63,364 nucleotides of DNA from a virus. Position 1 is the stretch's first letter; every line of letters begins with the position of its first letter. The notes under the pieces are model-generated. The model was not told the DNA's origin. It did not search any database and worked only from the letters and a program-made list of their open reading frames with translations. A program made the translations under genes and the position numbers. The stretch covers positions 1 to 63,364 of the IMG/VR virus record IMGVR_UViG_3300034141_000032; one strand, given 5' to 3'. This document shows positions 52,401 through 58,157 of the stretch, in pieces.

Positions 52401-54080
52401 CGCTCGGTCAACCAGTACCTTTCGAAGATCTACACCGGCTACAACCCGGCCTTCATCCTGCGCAACGCCGCGCGCGACCTGATGACCGGCAGCATTAACA
52501 TGATGGGCAACCAGGGCACGCTCACGGCCGCCAAGGCTTGGGGCAACTACCCGAAAGCCTGGGCGACCATGCTGAAGTGGGCCGCCACCAAGAAGATCCC
52601 GGACGGGCAGGCGGGCAACTACCTGAACGAATACCGCCAGCACGGCGGCAAGGTGGGCGCCTCGTGGTTGAGCGACATCGAGCAGCAGGGCAAGACGCTC
52701 GAGCGCATGTATGACGATGCCTATGGCGTTCGTGGCTACGTGAAGGACGGCCGTGTCGGCAAGGCGACCTGGATTGCCTCGCGCAAGATGGTCGGCGGCA
52801 TGGCGCATGTCGTCGAAGTGCTGAACCAGGCATTCGAGAACGCGCTGCGCCTGTCGCTGTTCATGGCACTGCGCCAGGACGGGCAATCGCCGGCGCTCGC
52901 TGCGCAGGCGGCCAAGGGCGTGACCGTGGACTTCGACCGCAAGGGCACCAGCACACCGGCGCTGGGCGCGATCTACCTGTTCTTCAACCCGGCAGTGCAG
53001 GGCACGGCCAACGGCATCAAGACGATCGTCAAGGGCAAGCACAAGGAGCAAGCTTGGGCAGCGCTGGGCGGGCTGGCGGCGCTGGGCTACCTGGCTGCGG
53101 CCATGGGCATGGACGATGACGAAGACCGCTGGCTTGGCGAAAGCTGGGAGGTCCGCGCCAAAAACTTTATGCTGACCGTGGGCGGGCACCAGATCCGCGT
53201 GCCGCTGTCGCAGGAATTCGCCCCGATCTACGCTTTCGGCGCATCCATGGCGGAAGCCTCGCGCGGGCAGAGCAAGCCGCTCGCCGCGGCGCATGTGGTC
53301 TCGTCCTTCATCGATGCCTACTTCCCGCTGCACGGCGCCGTGCGCGTGGAGAGCGACAATCACGCGCTGGACCTGGGCATGGCTACCGTGCCGACCGCGA
53401 TCAAGCCGTTCATGGAGAGCGCGGTCAACCGCAACACCTTCGGCAGCCAGATCGTGCCCGAGAGCGTCAACACCAAGGACCGGCCGGACAATCTGAAGAT
53501 GACGCGCGCGGTGAAGAATGGCGCCTATGACCGGGCAGCGCAGGGCATCGCGTCTGCTGGCGAGATGATGGGTGCAGGCACCTACGAGAACGACATCACG
53601 AAGGTGAGCCCGGAGACCCTGAAACACTACTGGCGCACCTACACCGGCGGCCTGGGTCAGTTCGTCGGCGACGTGGCCGGGCTGGGCATCATGCTGGCCG
53701 ACGACCCGACTCAGGCCAATTCCAGTGACGTGCCATTCGTGAAAGATTTCTACAAGACCAACGACGTCAAGCCGATCCGGGGCCGGTTCTACGACCTGTC
53801 GCGCGATGCCAAGGCGGCCATCACCGAGTTCGAGCAGGCCAAGAAGGCCGGCAACAACGACGCAATGGATGCGATCTTGAACGATGAGGCAAAGTCAGAC
53901 CTGGTGAGCCTGGGCCGCATGGTGCGCAACACCACGAAGGCGGCAACGGCCGTGCGCGACGAGGAAGTCGACATCAATGGTCGGAAAGACCTGTCGCCGG
54001 CCGAGAAGCGTGCCGCATTGAAGGCGCTCGAGCAGGACGAGGAAGCGTTGTACCGCTCGGGGATCGAGGCGTTCAAGTAA
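43410..54080 (+). CDS. Giant polyvalent virion protein (transglycosylase, InPase, LPD1, GNAT, PBECR, ART, LPD38)
   Basis: A 3,556-residue protein from a GTG with GAGG six bases upstream. Readable parts in order: lytic transglycosylase (~69-200, HQESRYN with Glu100); a Gly/Ala-rich hydrophobic stretch (~365-400); Pro/Ala linkers; an InPase-like domain (~1080-1208); an LPD1-like domain with zinc-peptidase motif HEWFH (1731-1735); a GNAT domain (~2010-2110, ARNQGIGKNAMRQL, KFYKGFGF); a PBECR-type nuclease-like domain (~2125-2227); a second HEAFH (2322-2326); an ADP-ribosyltransferase-like ART domain (~2490-2640, VVYHGT, GGGIYLT); and an LPD38-like C-terminal region (~2990-3300, YTGYNPAFILRNAARDLMTG) with a hydrophobic segment near 3217. 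This is the 'polyvalent protein' plan: injected with DNA, it opens peptidoglycan and probably delivers several enzymes that disarm host defences. Domain borders are by eye. Confidence 0.88.
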   Translation: MATTPKLFQSPFDVMTSEEEDKGLLPGQQATKPVESPEIKANTAPSEAAPAPAPEPVRASRRPAKTERYLPPSDLRPMFDTAAQKYDVPVNVIMALAHQESRYNSKAIGQETEWGRAKGMMQNLDATAKGLGINPFDPEQAIDAASKQIRERLDKGYSMIDAVREHFAGPDRKKWGKKTEAYGNEVMEKVGKIGAMLFGADDPDGQARAPAAAAPDLQQELDAEEPGRYRVMSEDDVAKYEQSQVVLPGLGAPPAASGINPKERTWGEALGDTGVQLAEGVNTILGAVPSLVAPESKAAAFFDDNAKAWRDKQSTDLKARSAKASAAIDKAGEDGVMAQISEAASQYFSDPGLAARFVVTNLPSMIPGIGAAKLAQAAALARGAAAAKAAAVATTAAGGVNAVLNGGGARGEAFNDIKRTLIAQGKSEAEAEEAAIKDSRVVAAVGAVTGFVSGKTGLEGALAGSAARNVGKAAAVRAGAAGALTELAGEQLEEVAPKLTANYQASEYDGRSLGKDVGRTVVETGIASGPGAAIAGGAAGINAAARLTPEQEVAAEINRQVDEVNFVGQDAAVRAAMDPNNESVDPASTRKPAPEAPPSAPAPAPSQAAGPLSRAAENTAAQADQPTRVTITTPDGEVAGAGALQAFQENEVGGFNAQIVGDDGQVYNLSDQDGVQITPEAKADAGPLSRSVTVAADQHAAAPAMPNQNALAEIEATKPKPPPAPPGPPNYSDMDLPALRERLKYIAQQAKASGGMNKMFLDHRKAVEKAINAKVSEAKEASKLSEEPLTSGPFDDRAAANKMALRTAEKTGVPQEVVEAKGKFNLKPMQEAGDAVPPTAEGRDLPAPAMPNDQQPVAAIPADEPGAGSAVPVLDAGAKPNALKKPRKQKDKTNDGTATPVSGMGNERSDGAAPAAQDGQDQQGGRAGDRDPVAGAQADTGSADPAAGPGVPDAGATNDGKPALKVKDAHAGKWFSTEEKARAYLTKSKAGTTHRVEQTGRVRFEVKPKDGKTGADKMAEAKVRIERQESEVAKAQANIDARKAAKAAPASEIDAAANEAATSPTNDLPEPTQAQAEAGNYKKGKISVHGLDISVENPRGSTRSGTDPDGKAWSHTMSDHYGYIKRTTGADNEQVDVYVGPKPESDKVYVVDQIDQPTGKFDEHKIMMGYASRQAAVSAYKSNFDKGWKVGPVKGMSVDEFKAWLKEGDTTKPAAETAPANEKVPDVAPIEQQASAGGDPVATAGGSRPAPVAKPKKLTGKASAAERARQLADYFAPGNIVKGYGGHDRIISFAQDDQGGITVEAQHVIKKDGEWIVAPGTDGRVRKHATMPGPGEFKAGPVMRAQKEAPAEQVAAPIADFGQKLEGARKDLWAGFKISMREALPENVKDITLAKHFPEPNYEALLAEGVDVKILAAMKAMRDEIPAKPRVPYKAKRWGEQVSALRDFANDLLDGKLTADALLAKMRQFNQGSLRKFADRIEMYADLGYPLFTKAKGYSIEKNHYNMFRGETPPGGITKFELSADGRSSYFDNRDDAVAALREKLGAATATGPKTVKLDLYRTTGSRDIIIGKKVGAGKYIDLKGGFTDVRSARTYLAENQVELEKLLEQKKDVRPERRSVNDPRVGVDRRKGEDVTPEKFGTTFGFRGVQFGNYVEQKRRAVDLNNAYDALLDLADLLGLPPQALSLNGTLGLAFGARGAGGKNAAAAHFEPDNIVINLTKTNGAGSLAHEWFHGFDNYFERMRGAKGAGHVTDRPEVRKIADADRKLVDDDSVRPEVLAAVKGVMDAIRASGMPKRSRDLDARRSKDYWSTTHELAARAFESYIIDKAAEQGLANDYMANIVSEEAHNVLDEMAGSAEPFPYPTRAEAPAINAAFDKLFEVVETRDEGGRPVMYSVSGASDLSGPAERRLVKALEEAEFWLKVNGKTADLSQFEPNVAVSMLDEMMGFGTENFSDKAKEQGRAIWDRVSAAQKQMYRVGRMANGIGAELLPAPITPVEPAPLATLSAVREAWDSAGIKNSISERNGIISLSLIVVPMDARNQGIGKNAMRQLIEHADKYRKKIVLTPSDDFGGNKSRLIKFYKGFGFTENKGKNKDYEVSESMYRMPNVGKKMMFSVTDDSATTAIAGLMSAKEGEAVINRPDVGDITVMYGEDGKSGLSHIAKRRGTEFIDRLPALLRDGKVYEKEGQKGRIFIGNDRDEAVIRLDRDGKTQNWLLSAYEKYPDLQDAVPRQSQAAARAASPLNKASLRKAVTSKGVLGHVIASMIDSNVVVLHDGPGSLPKGAGKNIKGVQALTMPDGSIHLIASNLTDQNAQAVMLHEAFHQGAEKLIGTAEWGKLMGRMGSLYRQGEQSTGKAREFFDKARARVAAAKGKGAIATRMEVEEFAAYAIEEYESAPLTVRKWVDDLIGLVKAWLVARFGKQLGPVTPAQLSAFAKVAIMDAAYRRRGDIFGPIGEVFSVGEERTIEVDGVRRPITNSKGQQIAPEFAQQQAFWNWFGGSAVTDADGKPLVVYHGTGADIDTFKVSDTGTYGGGIYLTPDLNGANDYAMYRGAPSSTVYPLYVSIKNPATGSEAAQVASWKGEENARAELIKRGYDGVVDMLSGEIVAFNPEQIKSATGNEGTFNPDSADIRYSVAADVGATVDTPAEPAGLTPPEQGLLRRVQSQIQDNMNRLKQVQERILELTGLESLGKSDYYGAETNRPGRIAARMEDGQNYLFGPLMERLAKAGHTMDQLGELLHAQHAKERNERVASINPAMPDGGSGMTTAQAGEILKKYEGDGFKSLHRLAEAARNIARATLDLKLAYGLIKSEDHEALTEMYEAYVPLKGDGEYGPKIKRAMGHEERDEMILDNISRDYNQAVTVGEKNLARQSLLRMVLQFPHSKLWTVGVPPKGRYVAGKVYNIVHRGATVGSFTSRSQVDAFLEAKGAQAGQYEVLDSNGDRVAEFVKPLQDNEVMVYLKGDPIRIQIFDEKLAAQLRPLKGDQLHPILGFMRSVNQYLSKIYTGYNPAFILRNAARDLMTGSINMMGNQGTLTAAKAWGNYPKAWATMLKWAATKKIPDGQAGNYLNEYRQHGGKVGASWLSDIEQQGKTLERMYDDAYGVRGYVKDGRVGKATWIASRKMVGGMAHVVEVLNQAFENALRLSLFMALRQDGQSPALAAQAAKGVTVDFDRKGTSTPALGAIYLFFNPAVQGTANGIKTIVKGKHKEQAWAALGGLAALGYLAAAMGMDDDEDRWLGESWEVRAKNFMLTVGGHQIRVPLSQEFAPIYAFGASMAEASRGQSKPLAAAHVVSSFIDAYFPLHGAVRVESDNHALDLGMATVPTAIKPFMESAVNRNTFGSQIVPESVNTKDRPDNLKMTRAVKNGAYDRAAQGIASAGEMMGAGTYENDITKVSPETLKHYWRTYTGGLGQFVGDVAGLGIMLADDPTQANSSDVPFVKDFYKTNDVKPIRGRFYDLSRDAKAAITEFEQAKKAGNNDAMDAILNDEAKSDLVSLGRMVRNTTKAATAVRDEEVDINGRKDLSPAEKRAALKALEQDEEALYRSGIEAFK
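45910..46059 (+). other. Possible overprinted ORF inside giant gene (1)
   Basis: In another frame within a Pro/Ala linker of the giant gene, an ATG at 45910 has AGGAGG (45898-45903) six bases upstream and opens 49 codons with a hydrophobic middle (LMNPVLGALYLFWMP). The ribosome-binding site is better than that of many real genes here, but linker regions in GC-rich DNA often leave frames open. Confidence 0.25.
46090..46302 (+). other. Possible overprinted ORF inside giant gene (2)
   Basis: The same alternative frame restarts at ATG 46090 with AAGGA eight bases upstream and runs 70 codons: helical, basic, with SARTALRRLRKMGRISKEDA. Together with 45910 it forms a pair of short frames with good ribosome-binding sites, both in a low-complexity linker of the giant protein. 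Confidence 0.3.
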
Positions 54081-54130
54081 CGGAACATCGGTGGAAAATG
54101 CGGGTAGGAAAATTCCTAACAGCAAAATAC

Positions 54131-54162
54131 TGGTATGATTTCCGAACCGGAACAGATAAAAT
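54131..54162 (+). promoter_or_regulatory. Lysis-cassette promoter with operator
   Basis: Operator TGGTATGATTTCCGAACCG (54131-54149) overlaps a promoter TATGAT (54134-54139), 17 bases, TAAAAT (54157-54162). Its right half is identical to the 4072 and 25748 sites. Transcription would start near 54169, ten bases before the holin ATG. Confidence 0.65.
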
Positions 54163-54178
54163 CGGTCCATCAAAAACA

Positions 54179-54547
54179 ATGATGGGCCGCTGGATGAACG
54201 AGGAGATCAAACAGGTAACAGACTTGGCCCAAAACCCCGGCTCAGTCTCATGGTTCGCCTATTCGTGGATAGTAATTTTAGCCATTTTGGGAGGTGTCGT
54301 GAGAGTAGTTCGAGAAGTGGAACTAGGGGGTAAGTCGTGGCGGCAGATCTGCTTCATCTTTTTTGCGGAGCTGCTGACGTCGTTATTTGTTGGTCTGATC
54401 ACATTCTTCATCTGCCGTTCGGCGGACTTCAACGACATCAAGACGGCCGCCATGGTCAGCATCGCAAGCTACATGGGCAGCCGGGCGCTGACGGTAGCGG
54501 AAGCTGCCTACAAGGCGATCATCAAGTCACTGGCGAAGGGCGGGTAA
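54179..54547 (+). CDS. Holin (LydA-like)
   Basis: About 122 residues from ATG 54179; a second ATG follows at once (54182) and a third at 54194. A frame extending back to 54098 is rejected because the promoter lies inside it. Hydrophobic segments: WFAYSWIVILAILGGVVRVV, ICFIFFAELLTSLFVGLITFF and a weaker one around MVSIASYMGSRAL, giving three membrane passes as in LydA-type holins. No Shine-Dalgarno is seen and the mRNA leader is very short. Tandem starts may allow a holin/antiholin pair. It times lysis for the endolysin encoded next. Confidence 0.8.
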   Translation: MMGRWMNEEIKQVTDLAQNPGSVSWFAYSWIVILAILGGVVRVVREVELGGKSWRQICFIFFAELLTSLFVGLITFFICRSADFNDIKTAAMVSIASYMGSRALTVAEAAYKAIIKSLAKGG

Positions 54548-54550
54548 GCG

Positions 54551-55171
54551 ATGAACCTGGATCAGATCAAGCGCATTATGCCAAACACCACGCGCGGCGC
54601 GGTATTCCTCAACCCGCTGCTGCGCGCGATGGAAGAATTCGGCATTGTCGGCACCGAGCAGCAAGCGCGGTTCCTGGGCAACATCGGCGCCGAGACGGGC
54701 AACCTGTCGGTGTTCGACGAAAACCTGAACTACAGCGCCGAGCGCTTGACGCAGGTTTGGCCCAAGCGTTTCCCGACGATCGCATCCACACAAGGCTATG
54801 CCCGCAACCCGGTGGCGCTGGCCTGCAAGGTCTACGCGAACCGAATGGGCAACGGTGACGAGAAAAGCGGCGACGGCTGGCGCTACCGCGGCGCCGGCAT
54901 GCTCCAACTGACCGGCAAAGAAAATCACGCGGCCTGCGCCAAGCACTTCGGCCTTCCGATCGAGCAGGTGGGCGACTGGCTGCGCACGCCGGAAGGCGCC
55001 GCCCGCTCGGCCGCCTGGTTCTATACCTCGCGCGGGCTGCATAAGGTCGACACGTTCGACCACGTTTGCGACCGCATCAACATCGGCCGCGAGACGGATC
55101 GGATTGGCGACGCGCACGGCTTCGCGCACCGCAAGGCCATCTACGATGTCGCCCGCAAGGAACTGGCGTGA
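54551..55171 (+). CDS. GH19 endolysin
   Basis: A 206-residue glycoside hydrolase family 19 protein. ARFLGNIGAETGNLSVFDENLNYSAERL starts the typical catalytic region (Glu48 as likely acid), split here into its helix and loop; YANRMGNGDEKSGDGWRYRG and AGMLQLTGKENHAACA are the conserved substrate-cleft segments, and DRINIGRETDRIGDAHG closes the fold. No signal peptide or SAR segment, so release depends on the holin. It cleaves peptidoglycan glycan strands. Confidence 0.92.
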   Translation: MNLDQIKRIMPNTTRGAVFLNPLLRAMEEFGIVGTEQQARFLGNIGAETGNLSVFDENLNYSAERLTQVWPKRFPTIASTQGYARNPVALACKVYANRMGNGDEKSGDGWRYRGAGMLQLTGKENHAACAKHFGLPIEQVGDWLRTPEGAARSAAWFYTSRGLHKVDTFDHVCDRINIGRETDRIGDAHGFAHRKAIYDVARKELA

Positions 55172-55515
55172 ACGTCCAGACGATGCACCTGATCCTGGCC
55201 GCCGGCGCGGTGGCCATCCTGGTCACGTTCTGGATCGCGCACCGCGCGCGCAACACGTTCAACCTGCTGGACCTGCTGATGAAGGACGGCCGCGTTTGCC
55301 GGGTCGCCGTGGCGTTCATGCTGGTGCTGGCTGTCTCCACCTGGGTCATCATCGACCTGCAGATCAACGGCAAGCTGACCGAAGGCTATTTCACCATCTA
55401 CACCGGCGCCTGGATCATTCCGCTGGTCGCCCGGCTGGTGTCGAACAAGGACGCCAGCACGTCGCTGACGATGACGACCGTCACGCAAGAAACTACTGAA
55501 AAGGCCACGCCATGA
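55168..55515 (+). CDS. Two-TM lysis-region membrane protein
   Basis: A 115-residue protein from the GTG at 55168 overlapping the endolysin stop. Three hydrophobic segments are visible: LILAAGAVAILVTFWIAH, VAVAFMLVLAVSTWVIIDL and FTIYTGAWIIPLVARLV. Proteins of this type sit beside endolysins in many proteobacterial phages and may be accessory holins or antiholins. ATGA-coupled to the Rz gene downstream. Confidence 0.7.
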   Translation: MNVQTMHLILAAGAVAILVTFWIAHRARNTFNLLDLLMKDGRVCRVAVAFMLVLAVSTWVIIDLQINGKLTEGYFTIYTGAWIIPLVARLVSNKDASTSLTMTTVTQETTEKATP

Positions 55516-56033
55516 TCGCCGGACTGTTGAAAGCATTCTGGAAGCCACTCGTCGGCATCCTTATCGTGGTGGCGCTGTACTTCGCATGGCAATCGCACGA
55601 GGCCACCGTCTACCAGCGCGGCTATGACGCGGCAGTCTCTGAGCGCAAGCAACAGGACGACGAGCGCCTGGCGCTCAAGACCGCCCAGGCTTTCGCCGAA
55701 ACCAACGCCCTGCGCGAGCGTATGGACGCCGATTCGACCGCACGACTTATTGAGAGGAAGACGTATGAAACTACTATTGATGGTCTTCGGGCTGATGCTC
55801 GCCGCGGCAACAGCGGGATGCGCGCACCAGGCACCTGCGTACCTCGAAACACCACGCCCGCAGATTCCACCACTGCCAGCGGACCTGTCGATCAAGAAGG
55901 ATTCGAGCTCCTGCCGGAAACTGCTGAAAGCGTTCTCGACGCCGCCAGCGAACTCCGAAACAGTGTGCAAGATCGCAACAAGCTGATCGACCTGTACAAC
56001 CAGATGCGCGCCACCTGCAACGCATCGCCGTAA
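55512..56033 (+). CDS. Inner-membrane spanin (Rz)
   Basis: A 173-residue protein with an N-terminal membrane anchor (VGILIVVALYFAWQS, ~residues 14-28) and a periplasmic charged coiled coil (AVSERKQQDDERLALKTAQAF), the Rz plan. The o-spanin gene is nested in another frame at 55765-55986. The C-terminal half is longer than in lambda Rz. With Rz1 it fuses inner and outer membranes in the last step of lysis. Confidence 0.85.
   Translation: MIAGLLKAFWKPLVGILIVVALYFAWQSHEATVYQRGYDAAVSERKQQDDERLALKTAQAFAETNALRERMDADSTARLIERKTYETTIDGLRADARRGNSGMRAPGTCVPRNTTPADSTTASGPVDQEGFELLPETAESVLDAASELRNSVQDRNKLIDLYNQMRATCNASP
55765..55986 (+). CDS. Outer-membrane spanin lipoprotein (Rz1), nested
   Basis: A 73-residue protein wholly inside Rz in a different frame. 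GAGAGGAAG precedes the ATG. Signal MKLLLMVFGLMLAAATAGC ends in a lipobox (L-A-A-A-T-A-G-C with Cys19), after which the mature protein is Pro-rich (LETPRPQIPPLPADL), as in Rz1 o-spanins. Confidence 0.85.
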   Translation: MKLLLMVFGLMLAAATAGCAHQAPAYLETPRPQIPPLPADLSIKKDSSSCRKLLKAFSTPPANSETVCKIATS

Positions 56034-56045
56034 CCGTGTCTCCCC

Positions 56046-56096
56046 GGCCGCGTCACCGCGGCCTTTGCCCCTGCCTTTACTGGTAGGGGCTTTTTT
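56046..56096 (+). terminator. Tandem terminator after lysis cassette
   Basis: GGCCGCG-TCAC-CGCGGCC (56046-56063) is followed by TTT, then GCCCCT (56067-56072) pairs with AGGGGC (56085-56090) before TTTTTT. The second is a textbook intrinsic terminator and ends the rightward late transcript. Confidence 0.9.
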
Positions 56097-56185
56097 GCAG
56101 TACCGAATAGTTCGGGGTAAGACCGCACGCTGGTGACTCGGATAAGCCCAGCAGGCGCGCACGAATTGGAAGCTGGGGGCTTTTA

Positions 56186-56206
56186 CCTGTCTTCGGACAG
56201 GGTTTT
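56186..56206 (+). terminator. UUCG-loop hairpin with T run
   Basis: CCTGTC (56186-56191), loop TTCG, GACAGG (56196-56201), G, then TTTT. A compact stable hairpin in the gap after the lysis terminator; it would stop residual read-through. The surrounding 56097-56316 holds no gene. Confidence 0.65.
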
Positions 56207-56316
56207 CCCCGGCGCGGGGCGCGTCAGTACCGATTGATCGTTAAGCGCGTTTCCCGACAGATAGTCGCCGGAACTTGGGCTATGCTACAGCCATTATCCA
56301 ACGAGTGAGGCGCACC

Positions 56317-56490
56317 ATGCACACTGAACTGCAACTTCCTGATAAGCGACCAACCTGGCGCGGCTTCCTGGTGCTGGGCATTGCCGGATCCGTCACCTAT
56401 GCCGCCGTTGCGCTGGTCGGTGAGATCGCCATCGGCGCGGCCGCTGGCCTGACCGCTGGATACTTGTTCGCCCGAGTGACGAAATGGTAA
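56317..56490 (+). CDS. Small membrane protein
   Basis: A 57-residue protein with GAGG seven bases before the ATG. After a polar N-terminus it has hydrophobic segments FLVLGIAGSVTYAAVALVGE and IGAAAGLTAGYLFARV, so two short membrane passes are likely. It is an isolated gene between two terminator hairpins and the structured non-coding region, which fits a lysogenic-conversion gene; no function is recognised. Confidence 0.6.
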   Translation: MHTELQLPDKRPTWRGFLVLGIAGSVTYAAVALVGEIAIGAAAGLTAGYLFARVTKW

Positions 56491-56540
56491 TCTGCTAGAA
56501 TCCGATAGCAAAAATCAATCACGTCAGCGCATGACAGGCG

Positions 56541-57091
56541 CATAATAGCTTCTCCCAATGCAATAAGGGGCCGCGTCGCTGCGGCGGGAGAAGCGTCAAC
56601 GATCGGATCGGGTTCAACGCCGTGACGGTACAAGCTGGGGTAGGGCCAGCCGGGCTCGCTGCCGTATAGCGACGGATTCGACTGGTTCGAGAGCGCGCAT
56701 GGCGTGCCAGTCACCACAGAGCAAGGGTATCCAAACGGGTAAGGGATGCGACCCCGGGCGCTTAAACCGGGATCAATCGCAGCAATAAGTTGGTTCGAGT
56801 CCAGCCCCTTGCTCTGTGGTGAATGCGCAGGCTGATGCGCAATGCTGTGCCTCCACCTGGTCAGACGGGCAGCGGCAGCGGAGAATGCGAGTTAGCTCTG
56901 ATGCGACCTCGCCGAACCTGCCAAGGAGAATGTCGGAGATCAGCACCGGCCACCACAAAGAGCATGACTGCTGGGGACTGAGCCGCTGGTTTGTCGGGTT
57001 AGCTTAATAAGCGCTCGCGCAAGCGAGGACACCATGCTCCGAAGGGTTGATCCAGCAGGAAAACTCGACCGCAATGCTGGGCGTACGCCAG
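56541..57091 (+). ncRNA. Candidate large structured RNA (no gene in 56491-57095)
   Basis: This 600-bp stretch has no plausible reading frame but many short stems on the + strand: GCTTCTCCC/GGGAGAAGC (56548-56556/56586-56594) enclosing GCCGC/GCGGC; CGTCA/TGACG (56594/56623); GCTGG/CCAGC near 56634; TCGCT/AGCGA near 56658; GACTGG/CCAGTC (56680/56707); a tRNA-like fold at 56714-56819; CTCGC-GCAA-GCGAG (57014-57027, GNRA loop); and CCAGCA/TGCTGG near 57052. CATAAT (56541-56546) could be a -10 box, without a good -35. It may be one ornate RNA or several elements plus attP; the class is not recognised. Confidence 0.4.
56714..56819 (+). other. tRNA-like element with 14-bp closing stem
   Basis: CCACAGAGCAAGGG (56714-56727) pairs perfectly with CCCTTGCTCTGTGG (56806-56819). 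Directly inside the 3' arm lies a canonical T arm, GTTGG-TTCGAGT-CCAGC (56789-56805). A D-arm-like ATCC/GGAT with GGG in the loop follows the 5' arm. The anticodon-like stem CCCGG/CCGGG (56753-56757/56767-56771) has a nine-base loop GCGCTTAAA, and no CCA follows. It is not a normal tRNA; a decayed tRNA, a tRNA mimic or an attachment site derived from a tRNA are options. Confidence 0.5.
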
Positions 57092-57095
57092 CTAC

Positions 57096-58157
57096 CTATT
57101 CAGGCGCGCTAACCACGGCGAGCCACTTCCAGCCGGCCCACTTGTCGCCCGCCTGCCGCATGTGGGTGTAGCGCTTCAAGCTGCCCCAGCTCCGGTGCCC
57201 GCTGACCGCTGCGACATGCGGGATATTCCAGCCCATCTCGAACAACCGGCTGCAGCCTTCGTGCCGCAGGTCGTGCAGATGCAGGTTGTCGATCCCGAGG
57301 AACTGCCCCGCTCGCGTGAAGGCGGCGCCGATCGCATCCGTGGAATACGGGAAGATGCACTCGCTGGCGCGCGGCATTGAACGGGCGATCGCTTCGGCTT
57401 CCGGTGGCAGGTCGCACCACACATGGTTGCCGATCTTCTCGCCCGGGTTCTTCATGTCGCGCACCAGCACGCGGCCCGGCTCCAGGTCGGCCCACGCGAT
57501 GCGCGTGATCTCCTCAAGCCGGCGCGTCGAGAACATGGCGAAGGCGGCGATCTTCTGCATGGGGATGCTGTCGCGGCGCTTGTGACGGATCTGGCCGAAG
57601 TGCTCCATCAGAAGGTCCATCTCGGCGATCGTCGGGCGGCGCTCGCGCGGCTGGCTCTTGCCGGTAACGCCCAGCTTCTTGCCGACGACGAATGTGTCCT
57701 TGATGGCCTGCTGGTCCAGCGGATAGCCCCAGGCCGGGCGCGCGATGGCGAACACTGCGCCCAGGTGGGATAGGTAATTCTGGACGGTCTGGGGCTTGCC
57801 GCCCAGGCGCCGAGCGAACGCCAGCAGGGCAGGGCTGTCGACCTTCGAGCACAGCATGGATCCGATGTCGTCCGCTTTGATCGTGCGCAGAACCTGAGCC
57901 TTGGTGCGCCCGATGTCGTGCTTCGACTCAACGATGTAGCGCTCGATGGCCACGGCCAAGGTCGGATCCTCGCGCCGGTCCAGGGCGCCCGGCTCGGCCA
58001 GCTCCGTCTCGCGCCGCTTCATCCAGGCTGCTGCCGCCTGCTTCCGGTCGAAGGTTTGCGTCTCCCGGTGGACAATCCTACCTTCACGCTTCAAGACGAT
58101 CTGCGCGCTGTAGCCGACGGTGCCGTCGCTGCGAGGTTTCGAGACGATGCTGCCCAT
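57096..58157 (-). CDS. int: Tyrosine-recombinase integrase
   Basis: A 353-residue phage integrase. The catalytic set is Arg212/213 (MFSTRRLEEI), His295 and Arg298 (LHLHDLRHEG), His321 (GHRSWG) and nucleophile Tyr330 (LKRYTH). An N-terminal arm-binding region and a SAM-like core-binding domain (~60-150) precede it. It joins phage attP to a host site. Integrases usually lie next to attP; its 3' side borders the structured region with a tRNA-like element, its 5' side a gap with palindromes and an operator. No excisionase lies beside it. Confidence 0.93.
   Translation of the reverse strand: MGSIVSKPRSDGTVGYSAQIVLKREGRIVHRETQTFDRKQAAAAWMKRRETELAEPGALDRREDPTLAVAIERYIVESKHDIGRTKAQVLRTIKADDIGSMLCSKVDSPALLAFARRLGGKPQTVQNYLSHLGAVFAIARPAWGYPLDQQAIKDTFVVGKKLGVTGKSQPRERRPTIAEMDLLMEHFGQIRHKRRDSIPMQKIAAFAMFSTRRLEEITRIAWADLEPGRVLVRDMKNPGEKIGNHVWCDLPPEAEAIARSMPRASECIFPYSTDAIGAAFTRAGQFLGIDNLHLHDLRHEGCSRLFEMGWNIPHVAAVSGHRSWGSLKRYTHMRQAGDKWAGWKWLAVVSAPE

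Noticed and set aside
54098-54178. Longer N-terminus for the holin
   Set aside because: The operator and promoter lie inside that extension.
56641-56819. tmRNA: GGATTCGACTGG resembles the tmRNA 5' signature and a T arm follows
   Set aside because: The 5' and 3' acceptor halves do not pair, and no tag ending in ALAA can be read.
56773-57007. Small frames on both strands in the structured region
   Set aside because: They have no ribosome-binding sites or protein-like composition and overlap the tRNA-like fold.
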